Both the position numbers and the translations under genes were made by a program. Shown here piece after piece: positions 1-8,695 of a stretch of DNA of 64,000 bases. Source of the stretch: Massilia sp. 9I (GTDB taxonomy: Bacteria; Pseudomonadota; Gammaproteobacteria; Burkholderiales; Burkholderiaceae_D); contig NZ_LR733275.1 of the NCBI RefSeq assembly GCF_902506415.1, forward strand, positions 1,713,795 through 1,777,794. Reading direction: 5' to 3'. The notes beneath the pieces were generated by a model. The model was not told the DNA's origin, searched no databases, and saw only the letters and a program-made list of their open reading frames with translations. Position 1 is the stretch's first letter. The number at the start of each line of letters is the position of its first letter.

Positions 1-2382
1 GGGCGGCGGGGTGGCCGGCGCCGCGGGCGCCGGCGTTGGCTGCGGCGGTGGCGTCACCGGCTCGCCCGTGACCGGATCCACCTCCACCGGCGGATTGTCG
101 ACGCCCGGGTCGATGTCGATGGCGCGCAGGTCGGGGCGCTCGACGAATTCCTCGAACACCCAGTCGTCGTTCTCGCGCACCACGCCTTCCGGCTCCAGCT
201 GTTCTTCCTGCGGCGGCACCTTGGCCAGGGCCACGCGCATGTAGTCGATCCAGATCGGCAGCGCCAGCGTGGCGCCGAACTCGCGCCCGCCGAGGGAGCG
301 CGGTTCGTCGTAGCCCATCCAGGCCACCGCCACGACCTTGCCGCCGTAGCCGGCGAACCAGCCGTCGATTGCGTCGCTGGTGGTGCCGGTCTTGCCGGCG
401 ATATCGGTTCGTCCCAGCTGCTTGACCGAGGCGGCGCCGGTGCCGTAGCGGGTCACGTCGCGCAGCATGCTGTTCGCAACAAACGCGTTGCGCGCGTCGA
501 GCACGCGGTCGGCGTCGGTGCGCGCGGGCGGCTTGGTCTCCTGCAGGATGGCGCCGTTGCCGTCGCGGATCTGGGCGATCAGGTAGGGTTTCACGCGGTA
601 GCCGCCGTTGGCGAACACCGCGTAGGCGCCGGCCATCTGCAGCGGCGTCACCGCGCCGGTGCCCAGGGCGAGGGTCAGGTTCTTCGGGTGGCGCGGCAGA
701 TCGAAGCCGAAGCGGCCCAGGAACTCGTGGGTGTAGTCGACGCCGAGCGCGCGGATCAGGCGCACGGTGGTCACGTTCTTCGAATGCGCCAGCGAATTGC
801 GCATCGTGATCGGGCCGTCGAACACGCCGTCGTCGTTTTGCGGCGACCAGGTCTCGCCCGCGTTCTCGCCCGGCATGTCGAGCGGCTCGTCGAGGATGCG
901 GGTGCCGGGCGAATAGCCCTTGTCGAGCGCGGCCGAGTAGACGAAGGGCTTGATTGCGGAGCCGGGCTGGCGCCAGGCCTGGGTCACGTGGTTGAACTTC
1001 TGCAGGTTGTAGTCGAAGCCGCCGACCAGCGCGTGGTAGGCGCCGGTGTCGGCGTCGATCGCCACGAACGCGGCAGCCACCTGCGGCACCTGGGTGATGG
1101 CCCAGCTTTCCTTGTCCTTTTCTTTTTTCTGGCTGACGCGGATCACCGCGCCCGGCGCGATGCGCAGGGTTTCCTTGGCATTGGCGGCCAGGCCGCGCGC
1201 GGCGAACTTCAGGCCCGCACCTTCGATCGTGAGTTCGTCGCCAGAAAGAAGCTCGACCCGCACCTGCTGCGGCGACGCCGCCAGCACCATGGCCGGGATC
1301 AGGCCGTCGCTCTGCGGGCGCTTCTGCAGCGCTTCGATGATCGCTTCCTCGCGCTCGGCCGCATCCTGCGGCAGCTCGATACGCGCCTCCGGGCCGCGGT
1401 AGCCGTGGCGCTGGTCGTAGTCCAACACGTTGCGGCGCACCGATTCGTAGGCCGCGTCCTGCTCGGCCTTGAGGATGGTGGTGGTGACCACGATGCCGCG
1501 CTCGTAGGCTTCCTCGCCGAACTGGGAGAACACCGCCTGGCGCGCCAGTTCGGCGACGTAGTCGGCCTTGGTATCGAAGACCTGGCCGCCGCGCTTGAGG
1601 CGCAAGGGTTCGGCCAGGGCCTGGCGGTATTCCGCCTCGCCGATCTCGCCCAGTTCGTACAGGCGCTTGAGCACCGCGTGCTGGCGCTGCTGCGCGCGCT
1701 TCGGGTTGGCGATCGGGTTGTGGCGTGAAGGGTTTTGCGGCAGGCCGGCCAGCATCGCGGTCTCGGCCCAGGTCAGCTCGTCGAGCGACTTGCCGAAGTA
1801 GCTGCGCGCCGCGCTCGAGAAGCCGTAGGAGCGGTTGCCGAGGAAGATCTGGTTCATGTACAGCTCGAGGATCTGGTCCTTGGTGAGCGCATCCTCGATG
1901 CGGTAGGCCAGGGCGATCTCGGTGAGCTTGCGCGACAGGACCTTTTCCTTCGAGAGGAAGAAATTGCGCGCCACCTGCATCGTGATGGTGGAAGCGCCGC
2001 CGGCGCCGAAGCCTTCGCGCACGTTGGCGATGACGGCGCGCGCCGCGCCGCGCCAGTCGATGCCCTTGTGCTGGTAGAAGTGGGCGTCCTCGATCGCGAG
2101 CAGGGCCTGCTTCATGCGCGCCGGGATCTTGTCGATGGTGACGAAGTCGCGCCGCTCGACGCCGAATTCGCCGATCAGGTGATTGTCGGCGGTGTAGACG
2201 CGCAGCGGAATCTTGGGTTGATAATCGAGCACCGCGTCGATCTTCGGCACGTTCGGCAGGATCACCGTCATGACGTAGATGACGATGCCGGCCGCCAGCC
2301 CGACCATGGCGGCGAGGGCGAAGAAGACAAACATGCGCAGGCGGCGCGGGCGTTTTACGGGCTTGGTCTCTGGCTTGGTCAC
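1..2382 (-). CDS. mrcA: Penicillin-binding protein 1A (bifunctional transglycosylase/transpeptidase), 3' end cut by the window
   Basis: Class A PBP that polymerises glycan strands and cross-links peptidoglycan at the inner membrane. At least 794 codons are present; the reading frame runs off base 1 in a Pro/Ala-rich tail. After a short basic N-terminus there is one membrane segment (about residues 17-40). The GT51 domain follows, with its EDAHFYQHKGID motif (Glu98). The transpeptidase domain shows the SxxK nucleophile SAIK at Ser475 and KTGTT at Lys664. The region between the two resembles the PBP1A-specific OB insertion. The GTG at 2382 is preceded by a weak GAAAG; an in-frame ATG at 2334 would delete the basic N-terminus, so GTG is preferred. 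It is divergent from the OPT transporter. The family is certain; the 3' end lies outside the window. Confidence 0.95.
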   Translation of the reverse strand, partial: MTKPETKPVKRPRRLRMFVFFALAAMVGLAAGIVIYVMTVILPNVPKIDAVLDYQPKIPLRVYTADNHLIGEFGVERRDFVTIDKIPARMKQALLAIEDAHFYQHKGIDWRGAARAVIANVREGFGAGGASTITMQVARNFFLSKEKVLSRKLTEIALAYRIEDALTKDQILELYMNQIFLGNRSYGFSSAARSYFGKSLDELTWAETAMLAGLPQNPSRHNPIANPKRAQQRQHAVLKRLYELGEIGEAEYRQALAEPLRLKRGGQVFDTKADYVAELARQAVFSQFGEEAYERGIVVTTTILKAEQDAAYESVRRNVLDYDQRHGYRGPEARIELPQDAAEREEAIIEALQKRPQSDGLIPAMVLAASPQQVRVELLSGDELTIEGAGLKFAARGLAANAKETLRIAPGAVIRVSQKKEKDKESWAITQVPQVAAAFVAIDADTGAYHALVGGFDYNLQKFNHVTQAWRQPGSAIKPFVYSAALDKGYSPGTRILDEPLDMPGENAGETWSPQNDDGVFDGPITMRNSLAHSKNVTTVRLIRALGVDYTHEFLGRFGFDLPRHPKNLTLALGTGAVTPLQMAGAYAVFANGGYRVKPYLIAQIRDGNGAILQETKPPARTDADRVLDARNAFVANSMLRDVTRYGTGAASVKQLGRTDIAGKTGTTSDAIDGWFAGYGGKVVAVAWMGYDEPRSLGGREFGATLALPIWIDYMRVALAKVPPQEEQLEPEGVVRENDDWVFEEFVERPDLRAIDIDPGVDNPPVEVDPVTGEPVTPPPQPTPAPAAPATPPP

Positions 2383-2534
2383 TACGCTACTTTCAAAACG
2401 GGCCGTATGTACGTGCCGGTACGGCACATTGTATCTTGCGCATTCTAAGGCTTCAAACTGCTTTCATTCCATTTCGGCATATGCCATAGTCACGCCTTAA
2501 GTCTTACCAAAGTATGTATTCCAAGGGACCGTCC

Positions 2535-4802
2535 ATGCCTTACGATTCGCCTTCCGATCCGTCCGGGACCGCTTTCAAGCCCTATATCCCGGCCAGTGCG
2601 CAGCTGCCCGAGATGACGCTGCGCGCCCTCGTCATGGGCACCGTGCTGGGCATGATTTTCGGCGCCTCCTCGCTCTACCTGGTTCTCAAGGTAGGCCTCA
2701 CGGTGAGCGCCTCGATCCCGGTGGCGGTCATCGCCATCACCCTGTTCCACACCGCGAAGAAGTTCGGCGCGCGCGAATCGACCATCCTCGAAAACAGCAT
2801 CACCCAGACCGCCGGTTCGGCCGGCGAGTCGCTTGCCTTCGGCCTGGGTGTGACCATGCCGGCGATTATGATCCTCGGCTTCGACCTGGAGATTTCGCGG
2901 GTGATGCTGGTCGGAATCCTGGGCGGCCTGCTGGGCATCCTGATGATGATCCCGATGCGCCGCACCATGATCGTCGACGCCCACCGCGAACTGAAGTACC
3001 CGGAAGGCACGGCCTGCGCCGAAGTGCTCAAGGCCGCGGCCACCGAGACCTCGCGCGCGGCCGCCGGCGAAGCGCGCGAAGACGGTTCGGATGCCGCCCG
3101 CGACGCCAAGCGCCGCGCCATGCTGATCTTCGGCGGCTTCGGCATCGGCCTGCTGTACAAGACCCTGAGCGTGTCCTTCAAGGGCTGGCGCGACTACGTC
3201 AACTTTGAATTCGGCAGCCCGCTCAAGGGCGGCTCGGCCGGCGCCGAAGTCTCCCCGGAACTGCTGGGCGTCGGCTACATCATCGGCCCGCGCATCGCGC
3301 TGACCATGGCGGCGGGCGGCGTGCTGTCCTATCTGCTCTTGATCCCGATGATTAAATTCTTCGGCGATCTGCTGACAGTGCCGCTGGCGCCGGCCACCAC
3401 GCTGATCCGCGACATGGGCCCAGACGACATCCGCAACGCCTACGTGCTCTACATCGGCGCCGGCGCAGTGGCCGCGGGCGGCCTGATCTCGCTGGTGCGC
3501 TCGATGCCGACCATCTGGAAGGGTCTCACGGGCGGCCTGTCCGGCATCGGCAAGGGCTCCGCCGCCGACAAGAGCAAACGCACCGACCAGGACATCCCCC
3601 TCAAGTGGGTCTTCATCGGCTGCCTCGCCATCATCGCCGTGATCACCGTCGCCACCCCGCTGCACATGAATTTGCTGGGCGCGCTCCTGATCCTGGTGTT
3701 CGGCTTCCTGTTCGCCACCGTGTCCTCGCGCCTGACCGGCGAAGTCGGCTCGTCCTCGAACCCGATCTCGGGCATGGCGGTGGCCACCTTGCTGTTCACC
3801 TGCCTGATCTTCCTGGTGATGGGCTGGACCGGCGGGCGCTATTACGTCACCGCGCTGTCGGTCGGCGCGATCGTCTGTATCGCCGCCAGCAATGCCGGCA
3901 CCACCTCGCAAGACCTGAAGACCGGCTACCTGGTTGGCTCGACCCCGCGCCTGCAGCAGTACGCGATCCTGTGCGGCGCCTTTGCCTCGGCGCTGATCCT
4001 GGGCCCGATCCTGCTGAAACTGAACGAAGCGGGCACGGTCTATGTGCCGGCAGCCCAGGTGGCGCCTGGCTTGACCGTGGATGCGTCGAAGCTGCATGAA
4101 ACCGCGCAGTTGCAGGGCCCACAGGCGGCCACCGATAGCAAAACCTACAAGGTGTGGCAGAAGAGCGATACCGTGGGCGGCCCGGCCGGCAAATACCTGG
4201 TGGCGGACGACGGCAAGCTGGCCTACCTGGTCGACCCGGGCATCAACGGCACCCACAAGGTCCGTCCTGACGGTACCGAAGTGAAGAAGTACGACGCACC
4301 GAAGGCGGTCCTGATGTCCTACATCATCAAGGGCATCCTCGACCAGCAGCTCCCATGGACCCTGGTGCTGTTCGGCGTGATGATCTCGGTGGTGCTGGAG
4401 ATGGCGGGCGTGCACGCGCTGGCCTTCTCGGTGGGTGTCTACCTGCCCCTGGTCTCGACCTTGCCGATTGCCGTCGGCGGCCTGGTGCGCTGGGTGGCGG
4501 ATCGCCGCAACAGCAAGCTGCCGCAGTACGCCGAGATGAACGAGGAAGAGCGCCAGGCCGCGGGCGACCGCAGCTCCGGCACGCTGCTGGCGTCGGGCTA
4601 CATCGCCGGCGGCGCGCTGGCCGGCATTATCATCGCGATTACCGCGGGCGTGCTGACTGACTTCGACAGCCGCATGGCCAAGTGGGCGGAAAGCGCGAAC
4701 CCCTTCTTCGCGGGGCCGGATTCGAACCTCCTGACCCTGATCCCGTATGCCTTGATCATCGCGCTGCTGTACTGGGTGGCGCGAGAGAAAGCGAAGCGCT
4801 AA
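2535..4802 (+). CDS. OPT-family oligopeptide transporter
   Basis: Polytopic inner-membrane protein of about 755 residues. It matches the oligopeptide transporter (OPT) family, which imports peptides or metal-chelate substrates with protons. It has many hydrophobic segments from about residue 20 onward, and early on the typical Ala/Gly/Ser-rich stretch with N-S-I-T-Q-T-A-G-S-A-G-E. A hydrophilic periplasmic or cytoplasmic insertion lies in the last third (about residues 515-590), before the final membrane helices. The ATG at 2535 has AAGGGA six bases upstream and is preferred over the ATG at 2514, which lacks a ribosome-binding site. It is monocistronic and ends in a strong hairpin terminator. 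The substrate cannot be read from the sequence. Confidence 0.92.
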   Translation: MPYDSPSDPSGTAFKPYIPASAQLPEMTLRALVMGTVLGMIFGASSLYLVLKVGLTVSASIPVAVIAITLFHTAKKFGARESTILENSITQTAGSAGESLAFGLGVTMPAIMILGFDLEISRVMLVGILGGLLGILMMIPMRRTMIVDAHRELKYPEGTACAEVLKAAATETSRAAAGEAREDGSDAARDAKRRAMLIFGGFGIGLLYKTLSVSFKGWRDYVNFEFGSPLKGGSAGAEVSPELLGVGYIIGPRIALTMAAGGVLSYLLLIPMIKFFGDLLTVPLAPATTLIRDMGPDDIRNAYVLYIGAGAVAAGGLISLVRSMPTIWKGLTGGLSGIGKGSAADKSKRTDQDIPLKWVFIGCLAIIAVITVATPLHMNLLGALLILVFGFLFATVSSRLTGEVGSSSNPISGMAVATLLFTCLIFLVMGWTGGRYYVTALSVGAIVCIAASNAGTTSQDLKTGYLVGSTPRLQQYAILCGAFASALILGPILLKLNEAGTVYVPAAQVAPGLTVDASKLHETAQLQGPQAATDSKTYKVWQKSDTVGGPAGKYLVADDGKLAYLVDPGINGTHKVRPDGTEVKKYDAPKAVLMSYIIKGILDQQLPWTLVLFGVMISVVLEMAGVHALAFSVGVYLPLVSTLPIAVGGLVRWVADRRNSKLPQYAEMNEEERQAAGDRSSGTLLASGYIAGGALAGIIIAITAGVLTDFDSRMAKWAESANPFFAGPDSNLLTLIPYALIIALLYWVAREKAKR

Positions 4803-4805
4803 AGC

Positions 4806-4835
4806 AAATGGCCCGGAATCCCGGGCCATTTTTTT
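4806..4835 (+). terminator. Rho-independent terminator after the OPT transporter
   Basis: Nine-base-pair perfect stem (4808-4816 with 4821-4829) and a four-base loop, followed by a T run to 4835. It lies between the convergent OPT and epimerase genes. An A-rich stretch on the other side gives weak terminator character in the reverse direction too. Confidence 0.88.
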
Positions 4836-4847
4836 ATCCATGCTCCT

Positions 4848-5765
4848 TCAGACGAAGGCCAGGTCGTGATGCCGGATCGCGTCGTCCAGCCAGTCCCTGG
4901 TATGCCCGAAACGGTAGCCAAGCGCCTTGGCGCGCGAGGTGTCGAGCGCCAAAGGCGTGGCGAAATCGAAGGGCGACAGCAGTCCCGGCGCTTCCGGCTG
5001 CACTTTCCCGCTGCGCGGGGTCTCGTCGAGCACTTCCGCGACGCGGGCGTGCAGCTCGAAAGCCGACAGGGCGCCATCGCAGGCGGCGTTGACCGGGCCA
5101 ACGAAGTCCTGCATGCCGGTCCAGGCCAGGAAATCGGCTGCTTCGTGGGCTTCCATGAAGGAGACCCTGGCGGCGGCGTTCGCATAGCGCAGGGTGCCTT
5201 TCATGCGCACCAGGTCGACGTAGTAGGCCAGGCGCGCGGTGAAATCTTCCGGTCCGCCCAGTACGTGGGCCAGGCGCACGGTCGCCAAGGGAAGGCTGCC
5301 GTCGCGCACCAGGTAGGCCTCGGCCTGTACCTTGCCCGCCACGTAGCTCTCGATGGCGCGCGCCGGGTCGTGCCAGGGATAGGCGGTGTCGATCGGCTGC
5401 GCCAGCACCGGCAGGTCGCTTTCGCGGAAGGCGTCGCGCGGAGCGGCGTCGCGGTAGGCGTCGATGGTCGAGGTCATCACGTAGCGCCCGACCTTGCCGG
5501 CGAAGACGCGCACCGAAATGGCGGCGTCCAGCGGCGAATAGCACATCTGGTCGTAGACGATGTCGAAACGTAGGTCGCGGAAGGCATTGCGCATCGCCTG
5601 TTCGCTGCGCCGGTCGACGCGGATGCGGGAGATCCGCGTGCCGAAGGGGTCCGGTGCGTAGCCGCGCGTGGCAATGGTCACGCGGTGGCCCGCGCGCAGC
5701 AGGCGCTGGACGAGGAGTTTGCCGAAATAACGGGTACCGCCGATCACCAGTATATTTTTTGGCAT
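4848..5765 (-). CDS. NAD-dependent epimerase/dehydratase family protein (SDR)
   Basis: Atypical or extended short-chain dehydrogenase/reductase of 305 residues. The N-terminus has the Rossmann nucleotide-binding motif GGTRYFG (about residues 9-15). Further signs of the fold are a VTIATRG strand end where the cofactor ribose is selected and a central YVAGKVQAE segment. The substrate is unknown; such proteins act on nucleotide sugars or other carbonyl compounds in the cytoplasm. It is divergently transcribed from a LysR-type regulator, with about 105 bp between the two starts. That is the usual arrangement when the regulator controls its neighbour. Start ATG at 5765. Confidence 0.85.
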   Translation of the reverse strand: MPKNILVIGGTRYFGKLLVQRLLRAGHRVTIATRGYAPDPFGTRISRIRVDRRSEQAMRNAFRDLRFDIVYDQMCYSPLDAAISVRVFAGKVGRYVMTSTIDAYRDAAPRDAFRESDLPVLAQPIDTAYPWHDPARAIESYVAGKVQAEAYLVRDGSLPLATVRLAHVLGGPEDFTARLAYYVDLVRMKGTLRYANAAARVSFMEAHEAADFLAWTGMQDFVGPVNAACDGALSAFELHARVAEVLDETPRSGKVQPEAPGLLSPFDFATPLALDTSRAKALGYRFGHTRDWLDDAIRHHDLAFV

Positions 5766-5792
5766 GACTTTTCCTTATTGGATCGAGTATAT

Positions 5793-5810
5793 TTTCTGCA
5801 AAGCAGCAAA
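5793..5810. promoter_or_regulatory. Candidate LysR operator between the epimerase and LysR genes
   Basis: A small palindrome CTGC-AAA-GCAG sits in an A/T-rich setting within the divergent intergenic region. LysR-type regulators commonly bind interrupted palindromes at such sites. There is no experimental or comparative support here. Confidence 0.3.
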
Positions 5811-5870
5811 AACCTTCAACCGAGAAAAAGTACAGACGTTGAATAAGAAAAACTTATGCATGGAGGCGGC

Positions 5871-6770
5871 ATGAAACCCTTGCGCAGCCTGTCCGGCCTG
5901 ATCGACTTCGACTGCGCGGCGCGCTGGGGCAGCTTCAAGCTGGCCGCCCGCGAGCTGCACAAGACGCCCGCGGCAGTCAGTCTACAGGTGAAGCAGCTGG
6001 AAGAAAACGTCGGCTTCCCGCTATTCGTGCGCCATCCGCGCCACATCTCGCTGACCGAAAAGGGGCAGGAACTGGCGATCGCCACCGGCCGCATGCTGGC
6101 CGACCTGCGCGCCAAGGTGGCGGCGCTGCAGCGCGGCGACGAGGAAGCGGTGCTGCGCATCTCGACCACGCATTCCTTCGCCATCAAATGGCTGGTGCCG
6201 CGCATGCACCGCTTCACCAAGCTCTATCCGGAACTGGACATCCGGATCGATTCGAACGACGCGCCGGTCGACCTGCAGGCCGACAGCACCGACGTCGCCG
6301 TCCGTTACGGAACGGTGGTCGATGCCGATCCGGCAGTGCTGTTCCGCGAGCGCCTGGTGCCGGTCTACAGCCCCGAGCTGCTGGCGCCCGGCCAGGAGGC
6401 CTTGAGCCTGGCCGACCTGCCGCAGCATAATCTGCTGGTGGTGCAGTCGCCGGAAGCGTGGCTGCAGCTGCTGAACGAGAACCGGGCGCTGAAGGGCAAA
6501 TACGACTTCTCGCGCGTCTACACGCACTGGGGCGTGCTGGTGCAGGCGGCGGTGGCGGGGCAGGGCGTGGCGCTGGTGCCCTACGGGATCGCGTATGAAG
6601 ACATCAAGTCGGGCGCGCTGCGCCAGATCCCCTGCAAGAGCGCGCGCTTCGAGAGCGGCTACCGCTTCCTGGTCAATCCGCACAAGGAGCACATGCTCAA
6701 GGTGCAGCGCTTCCGCGACTGGATGGTGGCCGAGATGCGCGAGATGGAGTCGACGCTCGACCGGCGCTGA
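5871..6770 (+). CDS. LysR-family transcriptional regulator (GcvA-like)
   Basis: 299-residue regulator. An N-terminal winged helix-turn-helix (about residues 1-65) includes the typical helix region with KTPAAVSLQVKQLEE. A periplasmic-binding-like effector domain follows (about 90-290). The overall layout resembles the GcvA/AmpR branch. The ATG at 5871 is preceded at four bases by GGAGG. An in-frame ATG at 5856 would add five residues but lies upstream of that site, so 5871 is chosen. It is divergent from the epimerase gene, which is its most likely target. A bidirectional terminator follows. Confidence 0.9.
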   Translation: MKPLRSLSGLIDFDCAARWGSFKLAARELHKTPAAVSLQVKQLEENVGFPLFVRHPRHISLTEKGQELAIATGRMLADLRAKVAALQRGDEEAVLRISTTHSFAIKWLVPRMHRFTKLYPELDIRIDSNDAPVDLQADSTDVAVRYGTVVDADPAVLFRERLVPVYSPELLAPGQEALSLADLPQHNLLVVQSPEAWLQLLNENRALKGKYDFSRVYTHWGVLVQAAVAGQGVALVPYGIAYEDIKSGALRQIPCKSARFESGYRFLVNPHKEHMLKVQRFRDWMVAEMREMESTLDRR

Positions 6771-6781
6771 ATCAACGAGAT

Positions 6782-6813
6782 AAAAAAACGGCAGCTCGAG
6801 AGCTGCCGTTTTT
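6782..6813. terminator. Bidirectional terminator between LysR and POT genes
   Basis: Perfect eight-base-pair stem (6789-6796 with 6801-6808) and CGAG loop, flanked by an A run on the left and a T run on the right. It can serve both convergent genes. Confidence 0.88.
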
Positions 6814-6831
6814 CATTGGGTAGCGAGACGC

Positions 6832-8334
6832 TTACTTCACGCCGTGCATGATCTTCTGGATGAGCGGCGCCAGCAGGAACAGCAGCACGCCGCCGCCCAG
6901 CAGGATCCAGAAGCCGAAGGTGTAGCCGTCCAGGGCCGAGGCCACCGACATGCCGGTCTCGCCCGAGACGTGCGAGGCGAAGATGCCCGACAGGTTGTTG
7001 CCGATACCGGTCGACAGGAACCAGCCGCCCATGCCCAGGCCCACCAGGCGCGTCGGCGCCAGCTTGGTAACCATCGACAGGCCAATCGGCGACAGGCACA
7101 GCTCACCGATCGATTGCACCACGTAGACCGCGAACAGGGTCCAGAACGGAATCTTGCCGTTGTCGTCGATCAGCTGGGTCAGCGCGTACATCAGCAGGCC
7201 GAAGGCCAGGCCGTTGAAGATGATGCCGAGGCCGAACTTGCGCGGGATCGACGGGTTCACGTTGCGCTTGCCCATCGCGACCCAGATCGCGGCGATGATC
7301 GGTGCGCAGACGATAATGGCGATCGAGTTCACCGACTGGAACCAGGCCACCGGGAAGGTCCAGTCGCCGAAGTTGCGGTTCACGATCTGGTCTGCCAGGA
7401 AGGTGAACGAGGAACCGGCCTGCTCGAAGAAGCACCAGAACAGGATGTTGAAGACGAAGATGATCATCATGGCGATGGTCTTGTCGCGCGCAACCTTGCC
7501 TTCGCGGACACCTTCGACGATCAGCATCAGCGCGAGGGCGACGAACAGCACCGACAGCACGATCTGCAGGTTGGCGGCGCCGGCCTGCAGCAGCAGGTAG
7601 ACGCCCGGGATCACGACCAGCGAACCGATCACGACGCCGATCAGGCGCTTCGGATTGGCCAGCTCGCCGACCGGGGCGCCGATGCCCTTCAGTTGCTTGC
7701 GGCCGATGTAGAACCACACCAGCGAGATCAGCATGCCGATGCCGGATGCGAAGAACACGACCTTGTAGGCCGGTGTGTCGCCGGTGTTGAAGACGTTCTG
7801 CGCCAGCTGCTGGGTCAGGATCGGCGAGATGAATGCGCCGGCGTTGATGCCCATGTAGAAGATGGTGAAGCCCGAATCGCGGCGGGTGTCGTTCAGCGTG
7901 TACAGCTGGCCGACCATGGCCGAGATGTTCGGCTTGAACATGCCGTTACCGACGATGATGGTGGCCAGGCCCAGCTTGAACAGGTCCTGGTTCGGGATCG
8001 TGATCATGAACAGGCCGGCCGCCATGAAGATCGCGCCGACGAGAATCGAGCGCTGGTAGCCGATGACGCGGTCGGCAATGTAGCCGCCGAAGACGGCGCC
8101 GGCGTAGACCAGCGCGAGGTAGGAACCGTAGGTCAGGTTGGCGTCGGCCTGGCCGACCGCGTCGCCGCCGTAGAACTGGGCGACGATGTAGAGCACCAGG
8201 GCCCAACGAATGCCGTAGAACGCGAAACGCTCCCAGAATTCAGTCATGAAGAGCATCCACAGCGGAGCTGGATGGCCCATGATCTGTTTGAATTCTGGAA
8301 TCGGTCCCTTGGCTGAAGTAGCTGCACCGCTCAT
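6832..8334 (-). CDS. POT/PTR2-family proton-dependent oligopeptide transporter
   Basis: 500-residue major facilitator of the proton-coupled di/tripeptide transporter family. Near the N-terminus is the diagnostic E-x-x-E-R-F/A-Y signature: FWERFAFYGIRWALVLY, about residues 31-47. About 12-14 hydrophobic helices follow. The second PTR2 signature region, around FTIFYMGINAGAF, is also visible. The ATG at 8334 is preceded by GGGAGGA at good spacing. The in-frame ATG at 8361 has no ribosome-binding site and is rejected. It is inner-membrane and monocistronic, facing a 361-bp gene-free region that carries a repeat element. Confidence 0.93.
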   Translation of the reverse strand: MSGAATSAKGPIPEFKQIMGHPAPLWMLFMTEFWERFAFYGIRWALVLYIVAQFYGGDAVGQADANLTYGSYLALVYAGAVFGGYIADRVIGYQRSILVGAIFMAAGLFMITIPNQDLFKLGLATIIVGNGMFKPNISAMVGQLYTLNDTRRDSGFTIFYMGINAGAFISPILTQQLAQNVFNTGDTPAYKVVFFASGIGMLISLVWFYIGRKQLKGIGAPVGELANPKRLIGVVIGSLVVIPGVYLLLQAGAANLQIVLSVLFVALALMLIVEGVREGKVARDKTIAMMIIFVFNILFWCFFEQAGSSFTFLADQIVNRNFGDWTFPVAWFQSVNSIAIIVCAPIIAAIWVAMGKRNVNPSIPRKFGLGIIFNGLAFGLLMYALTQLIDDNGKIPFWTLFAVYVVQSIGELCLSPIGLSMVTKLAPTRLVGLGMGGWFLSTGIGNNLSGIFASHVSGETGMSVASALDGYTFGFWILLGGGVLLFLLAPLIQKIMHGVK

Positions 8335-8572
8335 GCGGTTCCTCCCGAAATTAGTTATCAACTCGATGGTTTTTTGATGGAATCGCCGTATGCATGGAAA
8401 TTCCAGTTGGCACGCATTTTAGTGTAAATCGGTCATCGCAAGCGAACTTTTTCTGGTTGTGGTATTGACGGCCTTGAGCGGGGTGATTTGCCTATGAGCC
8501 TTGTCCCAATCGGGGCGCAAAACCTCCCGCTTTCGCGTATATTGGCAGCCAGGCCAGTCCGTTTTACCGTTA

Positions 8573-8674
8573 GAGGGTGTGAAAAAACGGCCATGGCAAG
8601 GCGCCGAGTCGAAGACAGTACGTTAGTACGGCGAGACGAGGCAACGCAGCCAGGGACGAATTTTTCACACCCTC
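8573..8674. repeat. MITE-like inverted-repeat element, 102 bp
   Basis: The gene-free stretch 8335-8695 holds a 102-bp element bounded by perfect 14-bp terminal inverted repeats (8573-8586 and 8661-8674, ends GAGGGTGTGAAAAA). The interior is GC-rich with a central GTAC-GTTA-GTAC palindrome near 8619-8630. No exact target duplication is visible. It ends about 20 bp upstream of ppnN, so it lies in that gene's promoter or leader. The rest of 8335-8572 shows nothing I can name beyond presumed promoters. Calling it a dispersed mobile repeat is inference from its architecture. Confidence 0.6.
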
Positions 8675-8695
8675 GTAGAAAGGGATAAAAAAACC

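Noticed and set aside
688..1728. 346-codon plus-strand frame opposite PBP1A
   Set aside because: The opposite strand carries catalytic PBP motifs in order; this frame has none.
2490..4841. 783-codon open frame on the minus strand opposite the OPT transporter
   Set aside because: Composition is dominated by His/Arg/Gln/Asp with no recognisable domain. It mirrors the codon pattern of the transporter, whose own frame has clear membrane helices.
8488..8688. 66-codon frame through the inverted-repeat element upstream of ppnN
   Set aside because: It runs across both terminal repeats, has no ribosome-binding site and no homology I recognise.
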